Assembly (NCBI RefSeq): GCF_000409775.1
Contig: NZ_KE332391.1
Location: forward strand, 613,652-677,651
Length of the DNA: 64,000 bases
Direction: 5' to 3'
Source: Litchfieldella anticariensis FP35 = DSM 16096
GTDB lineage: Bacteria; Pseudomonadota; Gammaproteobacteria; Pseudomonadales; Halomonadaceae
Part shown: piece after piece, positions 46,140 to 55,444 of the stretch
Numbering within the stretch: the first letter of the stretch is position 1
How the letters are laid out: the number at the start of each line of letters is the position of its first letter
Notes under the pieces: generated by a model
Told to the model about the DNA's origin: nothing
What the model saw: only the letters and a program-made list of their open reading frames with translations
Database searches by the model: none
Program-made: the position numbers and the translations under genes

Positions 46140-46954
46140 CGGCGACCTCCTCCGAACATGCGGCTTAGCAAACCTTTCTTCTGAAACTCATGAAAACGCA
46201 ACGGCACGTCTTCTCCTAACAGGCGTGACACCGTATCGGTGTAGGCCTGACCGGCGTCACTCTTGGCATCATGAGTCACCGGGATCCCCTGGTTGGATGC
46301 GCGCAGAACGGCCTCGGATTCCGGAATCAACCCCAATAGGTCGATGGCCAGAATCTCTTGGATATCATCGAGATTCAGCATGTCGCCATCATCGACCCGT
46401 GACGGATTGTAGCGGGTGATCAATAGGTGTTCCTTGACGGCATCCTGGTTACGTTCGGCACGTCGGGTCTTCGACGCCAACAGGCCGAGAATGCGATCTG
46501 AATCGCGTACCGATGACACCTCGGGATTGGTGACCACCACCGCCGCGTCGGCGAAATACATGGCCAACTGCGCCCCACGCTCGATACCAGCCGGCGAATC
46601 GCAGATGATGTAATCGAAGTCCTTGGTCAAGGTATCCAGAATCTTCTCGACACCATCACTGGTTAGTGCATCCTTATCGCGCGTCTGGGAGGCAGGCAGA
46701 ATGTGCAGGTTGTCGACCCGCTTGTCACGGATCAAGGCTTGGTTCAAGCCAGCCTCGCCCTGAATCACGTTGACCAGGTCATAGACCACACGTCGCTCGC
46801 AACCCATGATCAGGTCCAGGTTACGCAAGCCCACATCGAAATCGATTACCACCGTTTTCTTGCCTCGCAGCGCTAGCCCGGTGGCGATAGCTGCTGCGCT
46901 AGTCGTCTTGCCGACCCCGCCCTTGCCGGAGGTCACTACAATGATCTTGGCCAA
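46136..46954 (-). CDS. minD: Septum site-determining ATPase MinD
   Basis: The 272-aa deviant-Walker ATPase begins [20 protein letters not shown] after the start codon and ends with an amphipathic membrane-targeting helix ([14 protein letters not shown]). [18 protein letters not shown] and [10 protein letters not shown] are the switch regions. TTG at 46954 is taken as start: AGGAAG lies 7 nt upstream and the family length is exact; the ATG at 47035 would add 27 unrelated residues. It recruits MinC and MinE to the membrane. 64 bp after minC. Confidence 0.96.
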   Translation of the reverse strand: MAKIIVVTSGKGGVGKTTSAAAIATGLALRGKKTVVIDFDVGLRNLDLIMGCERRVVYDLVNVIQGEAGLNQALIRDKRVDNLHILPASQTRDKDALTSDGVEKILDTLTKDFDYIICDSPAGIERGAQLAMYFADAAVVVTNPEVSSVRDSDRILGLLASKTRRAERNQDAVKEHLLITRYNPSRVDDGDMLNLDDIQEILAIDLLGLIPESEAVLRASNQGIPVTHDAKSDAGQAYTDTVSRLLGEDVPLRFHEFQKKGLLSRMFGGGRR

Positions 46955-47018
46955 GATAAGCTTCCTGTTGCTAATGGGAGAGGTTTCTGACTGCTGAATG
47001 CCATACGCGATCCGGCCC

Positions 47019-47756
47019 TCAAGCGAGTGGAGCAATGCTCAACTGGTCGTCACTTAATTGCACTTGGACAGAATGCCCCAACAGACGCGGGTCGATGTCC
47101 TCCAGACGCTTGTAGTTGCCGGCCACCGAGAGCAACTCGGCGCGTAGTTCGCGGCAGAAGATGCCTGCTTCATGATCGCCATGAATGCCAGCCAAAGCCC
47201 GGCCACGTAAGGCGCCATAGACATGCACACTACCTGCCGCCAGCACCTCGGCACCGGCATTGACTGCCCCGATGACCACCAGATCACCGTCGGGGGCACT
47301 GATTTGCTGTCCCGAACGCACCGTACCGCGATAGATACGTCCTCCACTGGCCGCTCCAGCAGACGTATCTGCATCATCTATGGGAGCCTCGGGGGCAGCC
47401 TCGGCGACGCTTTCCAGATTACGCGGCTTGATTTCCTGTGGTGGGAACCAACCAAGTCCCAATGCCCAGGCCGACTGCTTGACCGGATCCGTACCGCCGC
47501 GCACCGCCACCGGTAGCAGCTTGTGCGCACGGCATACCGCACAAATTCGTTCCAACGCCAAGTGTGGCTCATCGAGCTTTTCCACGCTGAGCACGACGGG
47601 TGTATGCTGGAAAAAGGCAGGCGACTGGCTCAATTTGCCGGCCAGCTGCTCGCGGATCCGCTCGGGATCCGCACTAGTCAGCTCCATGACCGTCATGGGC
47701 AGCATGCCCCCCTTGAAGGAAAATGCCATGCTCGCCCTGTCCACATTCAGACTCAT
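47019..47756 (-). CDS. minC: Septum site-determining protein MinC
   Basis: FtsZ-assembly inhibitor. The 245-aa protein has an N-terminal MinC_N domain (FSFKGGMLPMTVMEL onward), a linker rich in Ala, Pro and Asp, and a C-terminal right-handed beta-helix with RGTVRSGQQISAPDGDLVVIG, NAGAEVLAAGSVHVYGALRG and RALAGIHGD, which is highly conserved. First gene of minCDE, divergent from the DUF349 gene; the 267 bp between their starts must contain both promoters. Confidence 0.96.
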   Translation of the reverse strand: MSLNVDRASMAFSFKGGMLPMTVMELTSADPERIREQLAGKLSQSPAFFQHTPVVLSVEKLDEPHLALERICAVCRAHKLLPVAVRGGTDPVKQSAWALGLGWFPPQEIKPRNLESVAEAAPEAPIDDADTSAGAASGGRIYRGTVRSGQQISAPDGDLVVIGAVNAGAEVLAAGSVHVYGALRGRALAGIHGDHEAGIFCRELRAELLSVAGNYKRLEDIDPRLLGHSVQVQLSDDQLSIAPLA

Positions 47757-48023
47757 TGCCGGACTCCACGTCAGGTGATGAGGGTAAAACTAAGCGACAC
47801 GCCTCGCTCCTGCAACTGATCATAAGGCCAGCTCGCCCCTCTGTCAGTGTCTCCAGAAAGCAACAAACCGTATTCTCCGGACTTTTCGACCTCTGCGTCG
47901 CGTGCTTAGATAGCAGTCTGTCCGTTGTCCTAACCATTTATGGCGCTAGTGCCGGCTGCTCCAAGGCACAATCTTGTTTCGCCAGTACAGCCCAGGATGC
48001 GCACCACCATGTCAGGATCGTTC

Positions 48024-50804
48024 ATGTCAGGTTGGATTCGTCGTTTATTCGTCCCCCGCTGGCAGCACCCAGATGCCCAAACTCGGGTGCAGGCCATCGC
48101 CAGGCTCGATCCTACACGGGAAGAGGATCGGCACACCCTCGAACGGCTCATTGACGACGACGATGCCGAAGTTCGCCTGACAGCCCTGGCGAAACTGCAC
48201 GATCCATCGTTGCTGATTGAGCGGCTGTCGAAGGGTTCCGATACCCCTCAACTGCGCCTACGCCTCCTCGACCTGTTGGTGGGGCGGGAAGGGGGTATTA
48301 CTTTGAATGATCGCCTGGATCTGATCGAACGTATCAAAGACGCCCGGTTGCTGGCTGCCATTACCATGCAGGGTGATAACCAGCAACTGCGCCTGGCCGC
48401 CCTGAAGAATCTGACAGACGAGAAGTCACTGATCCAGCAGGCCTGTGAGAATAGCATTGCAGCAGTTCGCCATGCGGCCGCTGAGCGAGTCCAGAGCGAG
48501 GAAGGCATCATCCATCTGACACGCTATGCCAAGCGTGACAAGCATGTCGCACGCATCGCTCGAGAACGACTCAACCAACTTCGAGCCGATGCCGCTCAAG
48601 TGGCTGAAGCCCACGCAGCACGCGAACGTATCCTGCAGGCGCTCGAACAACATGGCCAACACGCCTGGGAGCCTCTGTACGCGGGGCGCTATCGGCACTT
48701 GCAGCGAGAGTGGGAAGCTCTCAAGGACTTGCCCAGCGCCGAGCAGGAACGCCGCTATCAGAATGCCTGCCTCTTGTGCCGCAAGACGATTACCGACCAC
48801 GAGGCACAGCAGCACGCTCATGAAGCTGCCGACCGTCAGCGGGAGGATACCGCCCAAACCCGCCAGTCGCTGGTCGAAGCATTCGAAGAGTCACTGCAAG
48901 GACTACGCCTGGGCGAGCGCTTGGGAACTCAGGACATCGATAGTCTACGCTCTCAGAAGCGCCTTCTGGCCAGCCGTTGGCAGTTACTCTCCGACACCCA
49001 CTCTCCCGACAACACGCTGCGCCAACGTTACGATGACGCTCTCGATGAGTACGAGCGTATCGCCATGGTTTGGGAGCGCTTGGGAGAACGGACAGCAGCC
49101 TTGAAAGAAGCTTTGAGCAACGATGATCGAGAACGTCTCGAAACGCTGCTCAAGGAATGTGACTGGCCTGATTGGCTGCCACCCACGGAACTGCTCGAAC
49201 GTGCCCAACGCTGGCTGCATCAGGATAGCAATGCCATCGCTCCCGATTACGGCCAGCAACTGCAGGCTTTCGAGCATGACCTGCAAGAACTCGAGCGTCT
49301 GCTGCAACGAGGCGCCTTCAAAGGTGCTAGTCGTCTGCACCAACGCCTGCGCCAACGTGCAGAACAATTACCCGACAATCGCCTGCGCTCTCTGGAGGGA
49401 CGGCTCAAGCGGCTCGGTGCGCAACTCGCCGAACTGCGTGACTGGCGAGGTTTCGTTGCAGCACCCAAGCGCAATCAACTGTGTCAGGCCATCGCCGAAT
49501 TGGCGGCCGATGATCGTCTCACTGATACCGAGCTTGATCGTCGCCATCGGCAACTGGTCAAGGAGTGGAAGGAACTCGGCGATGCAGCCGCCGACCGTGA
49601 GCTGTCCCAGAATTTCAGAGCCGCCTCCGATCGCATCCATGAACGGCTGGCTCCTTGGCGCGAAGCCCAAAACCAGCAACGCGACCAAAATCTCGCAGCT
49701 CGCCAAGCTTTGTGCGAACAGCTCGAAGCACTGCTCGAGCAGCCCGATCCCTCCGCAGACCCGGACGCCCTGCGTGATATTCGCGACCGAGCACGCGAAC
49801 AGTGGCGACGCCACTCCCCGGTGCCGCGCGATCAGGCAGAAACCATCGGTCGACGCTTTGGACGAATCCGTCACGGACTGCAAGCGTTGATCGACCGCCG
49901 TGCGCAAGAAATCGCTAGCGCCAAGCGCGAGTTGATCGCGCAAGCCAAGGAGTTGCAAACCTCTTCCCAGTCCGCTAGCCAACGGGCAGAACAAGCCAAG
50001 ACGCTACAGAAACGCTGGCGTGAACTCGGACGTGCCCCCAAAGGAGAAGAGCAGGCCTTGTGGCGAGAATTCCGGGGCATCTGCGACTCCATATTCGCCA
50101 ATCGCGAAGCCGAGCGTGACAGCCGTGCCCAGCGTATCAAGTCTCGACTCGACGACATGCAAGCCTTGATCGATCGCCTCGACTCTTGGCAACCCAATAC
50201 TAGCCAAGACAACACATTGCTCGACCAGGCCATCGCCGAGGCCGATGCCTTGGAACCATTGCCACCCGGACGTCGCAGTGAAGGCATGCGACGCCGCTGG
50301 TCGGGTATCGTGCGAGCCCGTCGCGAGCAATTGGAACGTTTGGCTATCCATGAAGAAGTTGGACGCTGGCAAGCCTTTCAGCCGCTACTCAAGGCTCATT
50401 TGGCTGCCGATGAAGCCGTACTGACTGGACAACAAGCAGCCGTCGATGTCCCAGCTGACGACACACTGGACGGTGACATGATCCAAGCCCACCAACGCCG
50501 CAATGCTTCACGTCGTCATCCTCCTGATGAAACCGAAGTCGAAGAAGCTCTGATACGGCAGCGGGTACACCTGGCCTTACTGGCAGGGGGCCGGGTTGCG
50601 CCTCAAGATGACCCTTTGCGTCTGGTGATTCAGGTCGAGCGCCTGAACAATGGCCTGGGACGCGAGCTGACTAAGGCCGAGGAACTGCATGGCGTGCTGC
50701 GCGAGATCCTATCCATCGGCCCGGTCAGCAAGTCGCTGTGGTCGAGAGAGGCCGGCGAACTGGATGCGCTATTATTCAAACTGCTCGGGGAGCCTCCCTC
50801 TTGA
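48024..50804 (+). CDS. Large DUF349 repeat protein
   Basis: A 926-aa cytoplasmic protein, almost all helical and rich in Arg, Glu, Gln and Leu. Residues 10-150 look like HEAT-type repeats (DDDAEVRLTALAKLHDPSLL). The rest carries several DUF349 units recognisable by W-x-x-LG followed by a Phe/Arg-rich helix, for example KRWRELGRAPKGEEQALWREF and EWKELGDAAADRELSQNFR. No enzyme motif, signal or membrane segment. Function is not established. ATG 48024 (MSGWIRRLFVP) has AGGA 6 nt upstream; 48009 is an alternative. Divergent from minC. Confidence 0.8.
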   Translation: MSGWIRRLFVPRWQHPDAQTRVQAIARLDPTREEDRHTLERLIDDDDAEVRLTALAKLHDPSLLIERLSKGSDTPQLRLRLLDLLVGREGGITLNDRLDLIERIKDARLLAAITMQGDNQQLRLAALKNLTDEKSLIQQACENSIAAVRHAAAERVQSEEGIIHLTRYAKRDKHVARIARERLNQLRADAAQVAEAHAARERILQALEQHGQHAWEPLYAGRYRHLQREWEALKDLPSAEQERRYQNACLLCRKTITDHEAQQHAHEAADRQREDTAQTRQSLVEAFEESLQGLRLGERLGTQDIDSLRSQKRLLASRWQLLSDTHSPDNTLRQRYDDALDEYERIAMVWERLGERTAALKEALSNDDRERLETLLKECDWPDWLPPTELLERAQRWLHQDSNAIAPDYGQQLQAFEHDLQELERLLQRGAFKGASRLHQRLRQRAEQLPDNRLRSLEGRLKRLGAQLAELRDWRGFVAAPKRNQLCQAIAELAADDRLTDTELDRRHRQLVKEWKELGDAAADRELSQNFRAASDRIHERLAPWREAQNQQRDQNLAARQALCEQLEALLEQPDPSADPDALRDIRDRAREQWRRHSPVPRDQAETIGRRFGRIRHGLQALIDRRAQEIASAKRELIAQAKELQTSSQSASQRAEQAKTLQKRWRELGRAPKGEEQALWREFRGICDSIFANREAERDSRAQRIKSRLDDMQALIDRLDSWQPNTSQDNTLLDQAIAEADALEPLPPGRRSEGMRRRWSGIVRARREQLERLAIHEEVGRWQAFQPLLKAHLAADEAVLTGQQAAVDVPADDTLDGDMIQAHQRRNASRRHPPDETEVEEALIRQRVHLALLAGGRVAPQDDPLRLVIQVERLNNGLGRELTKAEELHGVLREILSIGPVSKSLWSREAGELDALLFKLLGEPPS

Positions 50805-50822
50805 TATCCCCCCAAAACTCAA

Positions 50823-50846
50823 GACGCGAGGCCTAAGCCTCGCGTC
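50823..50846. terminator. Bidirectional terminator between the DUF349 gene and phaB
   Basis: Perfect 10-bp stem GACGCGAGGC (50823-50832) with GCCTCGCGTC (50837-50846) and loop CTAA, between convergent stops. No long T-run on either side. Confidence 0.7.
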
Positions 50847-50883
50847 CGTCATACCTACTACTGAGCTGGAATGTTCAGGTCAA

Positions 50884-51630
50884 TCAGCCCATGAATTGGC
50901 CACCGTTGATATCCAAATTGGCACCGGTAATGAAACCGGATTCCTTGTCCGCCAGGAAGACGACGGCCCGAGCGATCTCTTCCGGTGTGCCATAGCGCTT
51001 GACCGGAATCGCCTCTCGAATTGCCTCGCGCACCTTTTCCGGAATCTTCATGATCATGTCGGTAGCGATGTACCCTGGCGACAGAGTATTGACGGTAATG
51101 CCCTTGGTTGCCGTCTCCTGTGCCAAGGACATGGTCAAGCCGTGCATACCGGCCTTGGCGGCAGCATAGTTGACCTGGCCGAACTGGCCCTTGCGACCAT
51201 TGATCGACGAGATGTTGACGATGCGTCCATAACCCGCCTCCAACATGTCTTCGATCACGCTGCGACAGGTATTGAAGACACTGTTCAAGTTAGTGTCGAT
51301 TACCTCCCCCCATTGCTCGGGTGTCATCTTCTTGAGAGTGCCATCCCGCGTGATGCCGGCACAGTTGACCAGCACACTGATCGGCCCATAGGTGTCGCGA
51401 ACCTCACGGACGCCCGCCTCGCAAGCGGCATAATCGGTCAGGTCGATACCGGATAATGCGATGTTGTCGTAGCCATCGGCGCGCTGCTGTTCCAACCAGG
51501 ACTTGGCTTTGTCGGGATTATTGTACCCGGCCACCACCTGATACCCCTCCTTGGCCAGCGCCCGGCAGATCGCTGTGCCGATGCCGCCGGTCCCGCCGGT
51601 TACCCATGCTACGGGTGCTGTATTGGCCAT
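50884..51630 (-). CDS. phaB: Acetoacetyl-CoA reductase PhaB
   Basis: NADPH-dependent short-chain dehydrogenase that makes (R)-3-hydroxybutyryl-CoA for polyhydroxybutyrate. The 248-aa SDR has the cofactor motif VTGGTGGIG, catalytic Ser in NISSINGRKGQFGQ, and YAAAK with Tyr and Lys. The stretch NGRKGQFGQVNYAAAKAGMHG is much closer to PhaB than to FabG, and the C-terminus GANLDINGGQFMG also fits. No phaA or phaC is adjacent, as is common in Halomonas. FabG-type activity cannot be excluded. Confidence 0.88.
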   Translation of the reverse strand: MANTAPVAWVTGGTGGIGTAICRALAKEGYQVVAGYNNPDKAKSWLEQQRADGYDNIALSGIDLTDYAACEAGVREVRDTYGPISVLVNCAGITRDGTLKKMTPEQWGEVIDTNLNSVFNTCRSVIEDMLEAGYGRIVNISSINGRKGQFGQVNYAAAKAGMHGLTMSLAQETATKGITVNTLSPGYIATDMIMKIPEKVREAIREAIPVKRYGTPEEIARAVVFLADKESGFITGANLDINGGQFMG

Positions 51631-51776
51631 TTCTTATCTCCCTGATTCATGACACTTATTCGACTGACGAGTATTGATCGCCACGTCCAGTCTCGAGTTG
51701 GTGAGCGGCAGGCAACTGCCACCCAAGACATAGTATGGCTGCTTTAGCGATGAGGGTACGAGCGTTGAACCAACCC

Positions 51777-51804
51777 TTGACGCATCGCAAGAAAAGCGTA
51801 GAAT
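51777..51804 (+). promoter_or_regulatory. Sigma-70 promoter of the initiator tRNA
   Basis: TTGACG (51777-51782), a 16-bp spacer, TAGAAT (51799-51804). The predicted start lies about 7 nt before the tRNA 5' end. Confidence 0.8.
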
Positions 51805-51817
51805 GCACTCTCGTTGA

Positions 51818-51894
<77 letters not shown>

Positions 51895-51906
51895 AATATA
51901 GAGAAA

Positions 51907-51933
51907 GTCAGCACCTGAGATGCTGGCTTTTTT
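51907..51933 (+). terminator. Rho-independent terminator of the initiator tRNA gene
   Basis: Stem GTCAGCA (51907-51913) with TGCTGGC (51921-51927, including one G-U pair), followed by six T residues (51928-51933), 13 nt after the CCA end. Confidence 0.85.
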
Positions 51934-51935
51934 CG

Positions 51936-52754
51936 TCACTCCTCCTTTCCCTTGATGGGAACCGGCATACCGATCCGGCCGATCCCGGGCAGCTTGAGCG
52001 CTGGCCGCATCAGATCGATCCCGAGACTCAGTCCCAGCACGTTGACTTCCAGACCTTCCTCGGCGGCGACCAGCACACCAACCAAGCCTCCCAAAGCCAG
52101 TTGATAGCCACTGCCGCTAGGGGTGGGGACAAATACCTCACCGAACAGATAATCCTTGCCAATCGCGGTATTGGGTAGCGCTACATCAAGCTCTGGCACC
52201 CGGCGTACCACCCAGGCAACGAAAGTATTGCTGTTGGGTCCTGGCCAGACCCGATAACGGTTCGGCTCAGGATATGCGGCCACAGCAGCTTCGATTTGAG
52301 GAATCATGGCAACGGCACGCTTTCCCCGGTAGTCAGCCAGCAACGTGGGCGAGTTACCATACCAAGAGCGATCAGGTTCATCGTCAAGGGTAACGATCGT
52401 CGGTCGGCGCCAACTGAGTACCTGGTAGGTGCGATATGCTGGTGCCGCTTCCGCCTTGATGGCGATCCAGGTATGCACTCCGAAGGCACCACGCCAATTG
52501 AAAGCCCTTGCCGCATAAACCTGCACTACGGCTTCGCTGGCTTCTTGAGCTAGCGGTGCCAATCCCGCCGAAGTACGCTCGGCACTATACCAGCGGCTTT
52601 CGAGGTCGATTCGCGGGCTTGTCAGCATCAGCAGAGGTCCCATCAGCAGCAATGCTACCCCCAGCATGACCAGGTTGGCTCCACGTAGCATTCGCCTCAT
52701 GCCCCGCCGCCCCCGTCCGTCCGATCTTCTTGTGCTGTCGTCAGGCGAAGCCAT
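51936..52754 (-). CDS. DUF3750-like membrane-anchored protein
   Basis: A 272-aa protein with an Arg/Gly-rich cytoplasmic tail and one N-terminal membrane helix (NLVMLGVALLLMGPLLML). A periplasmic domain follows with WHTWIAIK-like GVHTWIAIKAEAA, YQVLSWRRP and PGPNSNTFVAWVVRRVPEL. These match DUF3750, whose role is unknown; the PNSNTFV and His segments hint at an NlpC/amidase-like fold, but I cannot prove it. ATG 52754 has GGAGG 5 nt upstream. Divergent from cnoX. Confidence 0.72.
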   Translation of the reverse strand: MASPDDSTRRSDGRGRRGMRRMLRGANLVMLGVALLLMGPLLMLTSPRIDLESRWYSAERTSAGLAPLAQEASEAVVQVYAARAFNWRGAFGVHTWIAIKAEAAPAYRTYQVLSWRRPTIVTLDDEPDRSWYGNSPTLLADYRGKRAVAMIPQIEAAVAAYPEPNRYRVWPGPNSNTFVAWVVRRVPELDVALPNTAIGKDYLFGEVFVPTPSGSGYQLALGGLVGVLVAAEEGLEVNVLGLSLGIDLMRPALKLPGIGRIGMPVPIKGKEE

Positions 52755-52852
52755 TCATGCCTCCATCCCTGACATTCTCATGCAGGGCTTGAATCGGGGC
52801 CTTACTACCCACATCTCAGAAGACAAATTCCGTCATTCTTCAAGGTTATCCT

Positions 52853-53782
52853 ATGCAGATCGTCGATCCACGCAGTGGCGAGCCGTTGGCCACACCCGAT
52901 ACCGACTCCTCTAACCCTTCGGATATCGATCCGAGCAATTACATTGTCGATATCGACACGAGCAACTTCCAGCAGGTCGTGCTGGAGGGGTCGATGAATA
53001 CGCCGGTCCTGCTCGACTGTTGGGCTCCCTGGTGCGAGCCCTGCAAGAATCTGATGCCAGTGCTGGAGAAGTTGGCACGCGAGTACAACGGCGCCTTTGT
53101 GCTGGCCAAGCTTAATATCGAGGAACACCAGCAAATCGCCGCTCAGCTAGGTATCCGCTCAGTACCCGACGTCAAGCTGATCATGCAGGGGCAGCTTTTT
53201 GACCAGTTCCAAGGGGCACTTCCCGAGAAGCAGATCCGTGAATGGCTGTCACAATACATCCAGCCACCGGCCAACGTTCCGGAGAGCCCGGAGGAACAGG
53301 CCCAAGCGGCACTGGAAGCTGGTGACGCGACTACGGCACGATCGATTTATCAGCAGTTGGTGCAGGACAACCCCCAACACTACGACTATCAGGTCGATTT
53401 GGCCAATGCAGTACTCGCTGAAGGCAATGCCAGCGATGCTCGTACCATTCTCGACAACCTTCCTCCTGAGCACCGCGATGCACCCAAAGCACGTGGCGTA
53501 CGGGCACGCCTGGAGTTCGGAGAGGAAGCCCCAAGCCACGAGGAATTGACCGCCTTGAAGAGCCGTGACGACAGCGAGGCCCGTTTCAAACGTGCCTTGC
53601 GTCAAGTCGCCGATGGCGACTACGAGGCCGGTCTCGATGGCTTGCTGGCATTGATGAAATCAGACCGCAGCTATGATGACGATGCCGCTCGCAAAACACT
53701 GCTCCGCGTCTTCGATGCCTTGGGTGCGGATCATCCATTGACGGTCGCCTATCGCCGCAAGCTGTTCGCTCTCCTTTACTGA
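52853..53782 (+). CDS. cnoX: Thioredoxin-TPR co-chaperone CnoX (YbbN)
   Basis: A 309-aa protein. A thioredoxin domain (residues about 30-140) has the intact active site WAPWCEPCKNLMP and cis-Pro in RSVPDVKL. A C-terminal TPR domain follows (AQAALEAGDATTARSIYQQL and similar). CnoX holds unfolding proteins under oxidative stress and hands them to GroEL or DnaK. E. coli CnoX lacks a working CxxC, so this copy may also be redox-active, as in alphaproteobacterial homologues. Confidence 0.92.
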   Translation: MQIVDPRSGEPLATPDTDSSNPSDIDPSNYIVDIDTSNFQQVVLEGSMNTPVLLDCWAPWCEPCKNLMPVLEKLAREYNGAFVLAKLNIEEHQQIAAQLGIRSVPDVKLIMQGQLFDQFQGALPEKQIREWLSQYIQPPANVPESPEEQAQAALEAGDATTARSIYQQLVQDNPQHYDYQVDLANAVLAEGNASDARTILDNLPPEHRDAPKARGVRARLEFGEEAPSHEELTALKSRDDSEARFKRALRQVADGDYEAGLDGLLALMKSDRSYDDDAARKTLLRVFDALGADHPLTVAYRRKLFALLY

Positions 53783-53791
53783 TATAGAGAT

Positions 53792-54946
53792 TCAAGGCCC
53801 CAGCACACCGTCGAGGCGTCGTAGCGCCTCGTCGAGCTGTGTGGCAGTGGTACCGAAATTGAGCCTGACAAAGCCCGGCCAGCCGAAATCGGCACCGTCG
53901 GACAGTGCTACCTTGGCACGCTCGAGCAATGTCTGCTGAGGGACATCCCCCAACCCTGCCTGGCGCAGGTCCAGCCAGGCCAGGTAGGTGGATTCTGGAG
54001 GGCTCATGATAACGCCAGGCCAACGCGCTACCTGTGCTACCAGCCGCTCGCGATGCTCGCCTAACACTTCGAGCAAGGCACGACGCCAGGGATCGCCATG
54101 GGCATATGCCGCCTCGGCAGCCGCAAGTCCCAACACATTGGCATCTGGCTGTAGGCCGCGACATTGTGCTGCAAAACGTCGACGTAACTCAGGGTCTTCG
54201 ATGACTGCACATGCACAGGTCAGCCCGGCAAGATTGAAGGTCTTCGACGGCGCCCACAAGGTAACGATGCGCCTGGCCAACGAAGGAAACAATGCCGCCA
54301 ATGGCCGATGATGAGCCCCTGCATTGAGCAGCAGGTCACAGTGCACCTCGTCGGAGACGATCACCAAATCATGACGTTCGACCAGCGCCGCCAATCTAGC
54401 GAGTTCCTCCTCATCCCAGACCCGTCCGGTCGGGTTGTGGGGGTGGCACCATAGCAGCAAACGAGTTTCAGGAGTGATGGCGGATTCCAGTGCCTCGATA
54501 TCGAGTCGCCATGGCTCTCCTGATCTCGAGGGCTCTCCAAGCGGCGCCGTCTGGTCCAGGCGGCCGGTACGAGTGGCCACCTTGAGGAAGGGTGGATAGA
54601 TCGGCGTCAGAGTCAGGACCCCTTCTCCCGGATTGGTGAAGGCCAGACTCGCCAGATGCAGAGCCGGAACCACCCCCGGCAGCCATAACTGCCACTCTGA
54701 TTCGATCTCCCATCCGTAGTGCTCAACACTCCAAGTACACAAGCTCTGGCGTAGACTGTCCGGTACTCGGCCATAACCAAATATGCCATGATCGACACGT
54801 GCTCGCAGTGCCTCGATTACCTCGGGGGGGGACAAGAAGTCCATGTCAGCGACCCACAGCGGTAGGACGTCATCGTCATAGCGATGCCACTTCTGTGATG
54901 GCCATGGATGGCGTCGATCGATAGGCGTGGCAAAATCGAAACGCAT
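53792..54946 (-). CDS. patB: PatB/MalY-type PLP C-S lyase
   Basis: A 384-aa fold-type I aminotransferase-like protein of the PatB/MalY group, which cleaves cystathionine or cysteine to pyruvate, ammonium and a thiol. PLP is held by Lys in WAPSKTFNLAGL, with Asp/His in IVSDEVHCDLL and HNPTGRVWDEEEL. The N-terminus LPLWVADMDFLSPPEVIEAL is diagnostic. Family members also regulate (E. coli MalY). Tail-to-tail with cnoX, 9 bp apart. Confidence 0.9.
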   Translation of the reverse strand: MRFDFATPIDRRHPWPSQKWHRYDDDVLPLWVADMDFLSPPEVIEALRARVDHGIFGYGRVPDSLRQSLCTWSVEHYGWEIESEWQLWLPGVVPALHLASLAFTNPGEGVLTLTPIYPPFLKVATRTGRLDQTAPLGEPSRSGEPWRLDIEALESAITPETRLLLWCHPHNPTGRVWDEEELARLAALVERHDLVIVSDEVHCDLLLNAGAHHRPLAALFPSLARRIVTLWAPSKTFNLAGLTCACAVIEDPELRRRFAAQCRGLQPDANVLGLAAAEAAYAHGDPWRRALLEVLGEHRERLVAQVARWPGVIMSPPESTYLAWLDLRQAGLGDVPQQTLLERAKVALSDGADFGWPGFVRLNFGTTATQLDEALRRLDGVLGP

Positions 54947-55000
54947 GGCGACTCCTATCCGGCAATTCGATTCGTATGCAAACCAAGGGACTCTCTGAAC

Positions 55001-55426
55001 ATGCCTGAAAGCCTCTTCTATGCCAAGGCCATGCGTGGCACCTCTCGTCTAGTCGGCCACTGGCTGATGATCGGACAGGCAGATCCCGACCGCTTGGCGA
55101 TGATCCTGGCCGACACCGCTCGGGTTGCCAAACTGGGCGAGCCTGAAGACACGCCTGACGGCATCACGCTGCAGGACTGGAGCGGTGACGCTCAGCCACC
55201 TTTGTGGGCGGCACGTGCCGCAACCTTCCTGCTGATGCAGATACCGGCCTGCCCCGTACCACGAGACGAACTCGAGGCATGCGCTTGGGCCTATTGTTGG
55301 CTGCGCAATCGCCGCTTCTCTAGCTTCGACGAGGCCATGACAGCTCTACCCGACCACTTGCTCGAACCGCTCGGCGATGCTCTGAATGAGGCCTGGGCCG
55401 ATACTCAGAGCCAACGCCTGATCTGA
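55001..55426 (+). CDS. Hypothetical protein
   Basis: A 141-aa protein that I do not recognise. It starts MPESLFYAKAMRGTSRLVGH and has a Trp/Ala-rich middle (WAARAATFLLMQIPACPVPRDELEACAWAYCWL) with three Cys residues, but no metal-type spacing. Predicted mainly helical and soluble; one moderately hydrophobic stretch is too short for a confident membrane helix. No strong Shine-Dalgarno sequence. It is 18 bp upstream of the frameshifted thioesterase and may begin a run of closely spaced genes to 57195. Confidence 0.65.
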   Translation: MPESLFYAKAMRGTSRLVGHWLMIGQADPDRLAMILADTARVAKLGEPEDTPDGITLQDWSGDAQPPLWAARAATFLLMQIPACPVPRDELEACAWAYCWLRNRRFSSFDEAMTALPDHLLEPLGDALNEAWADTQSQRLI

Positions 55427-55444
55427 TCGCATGGAGTTTCCTCG

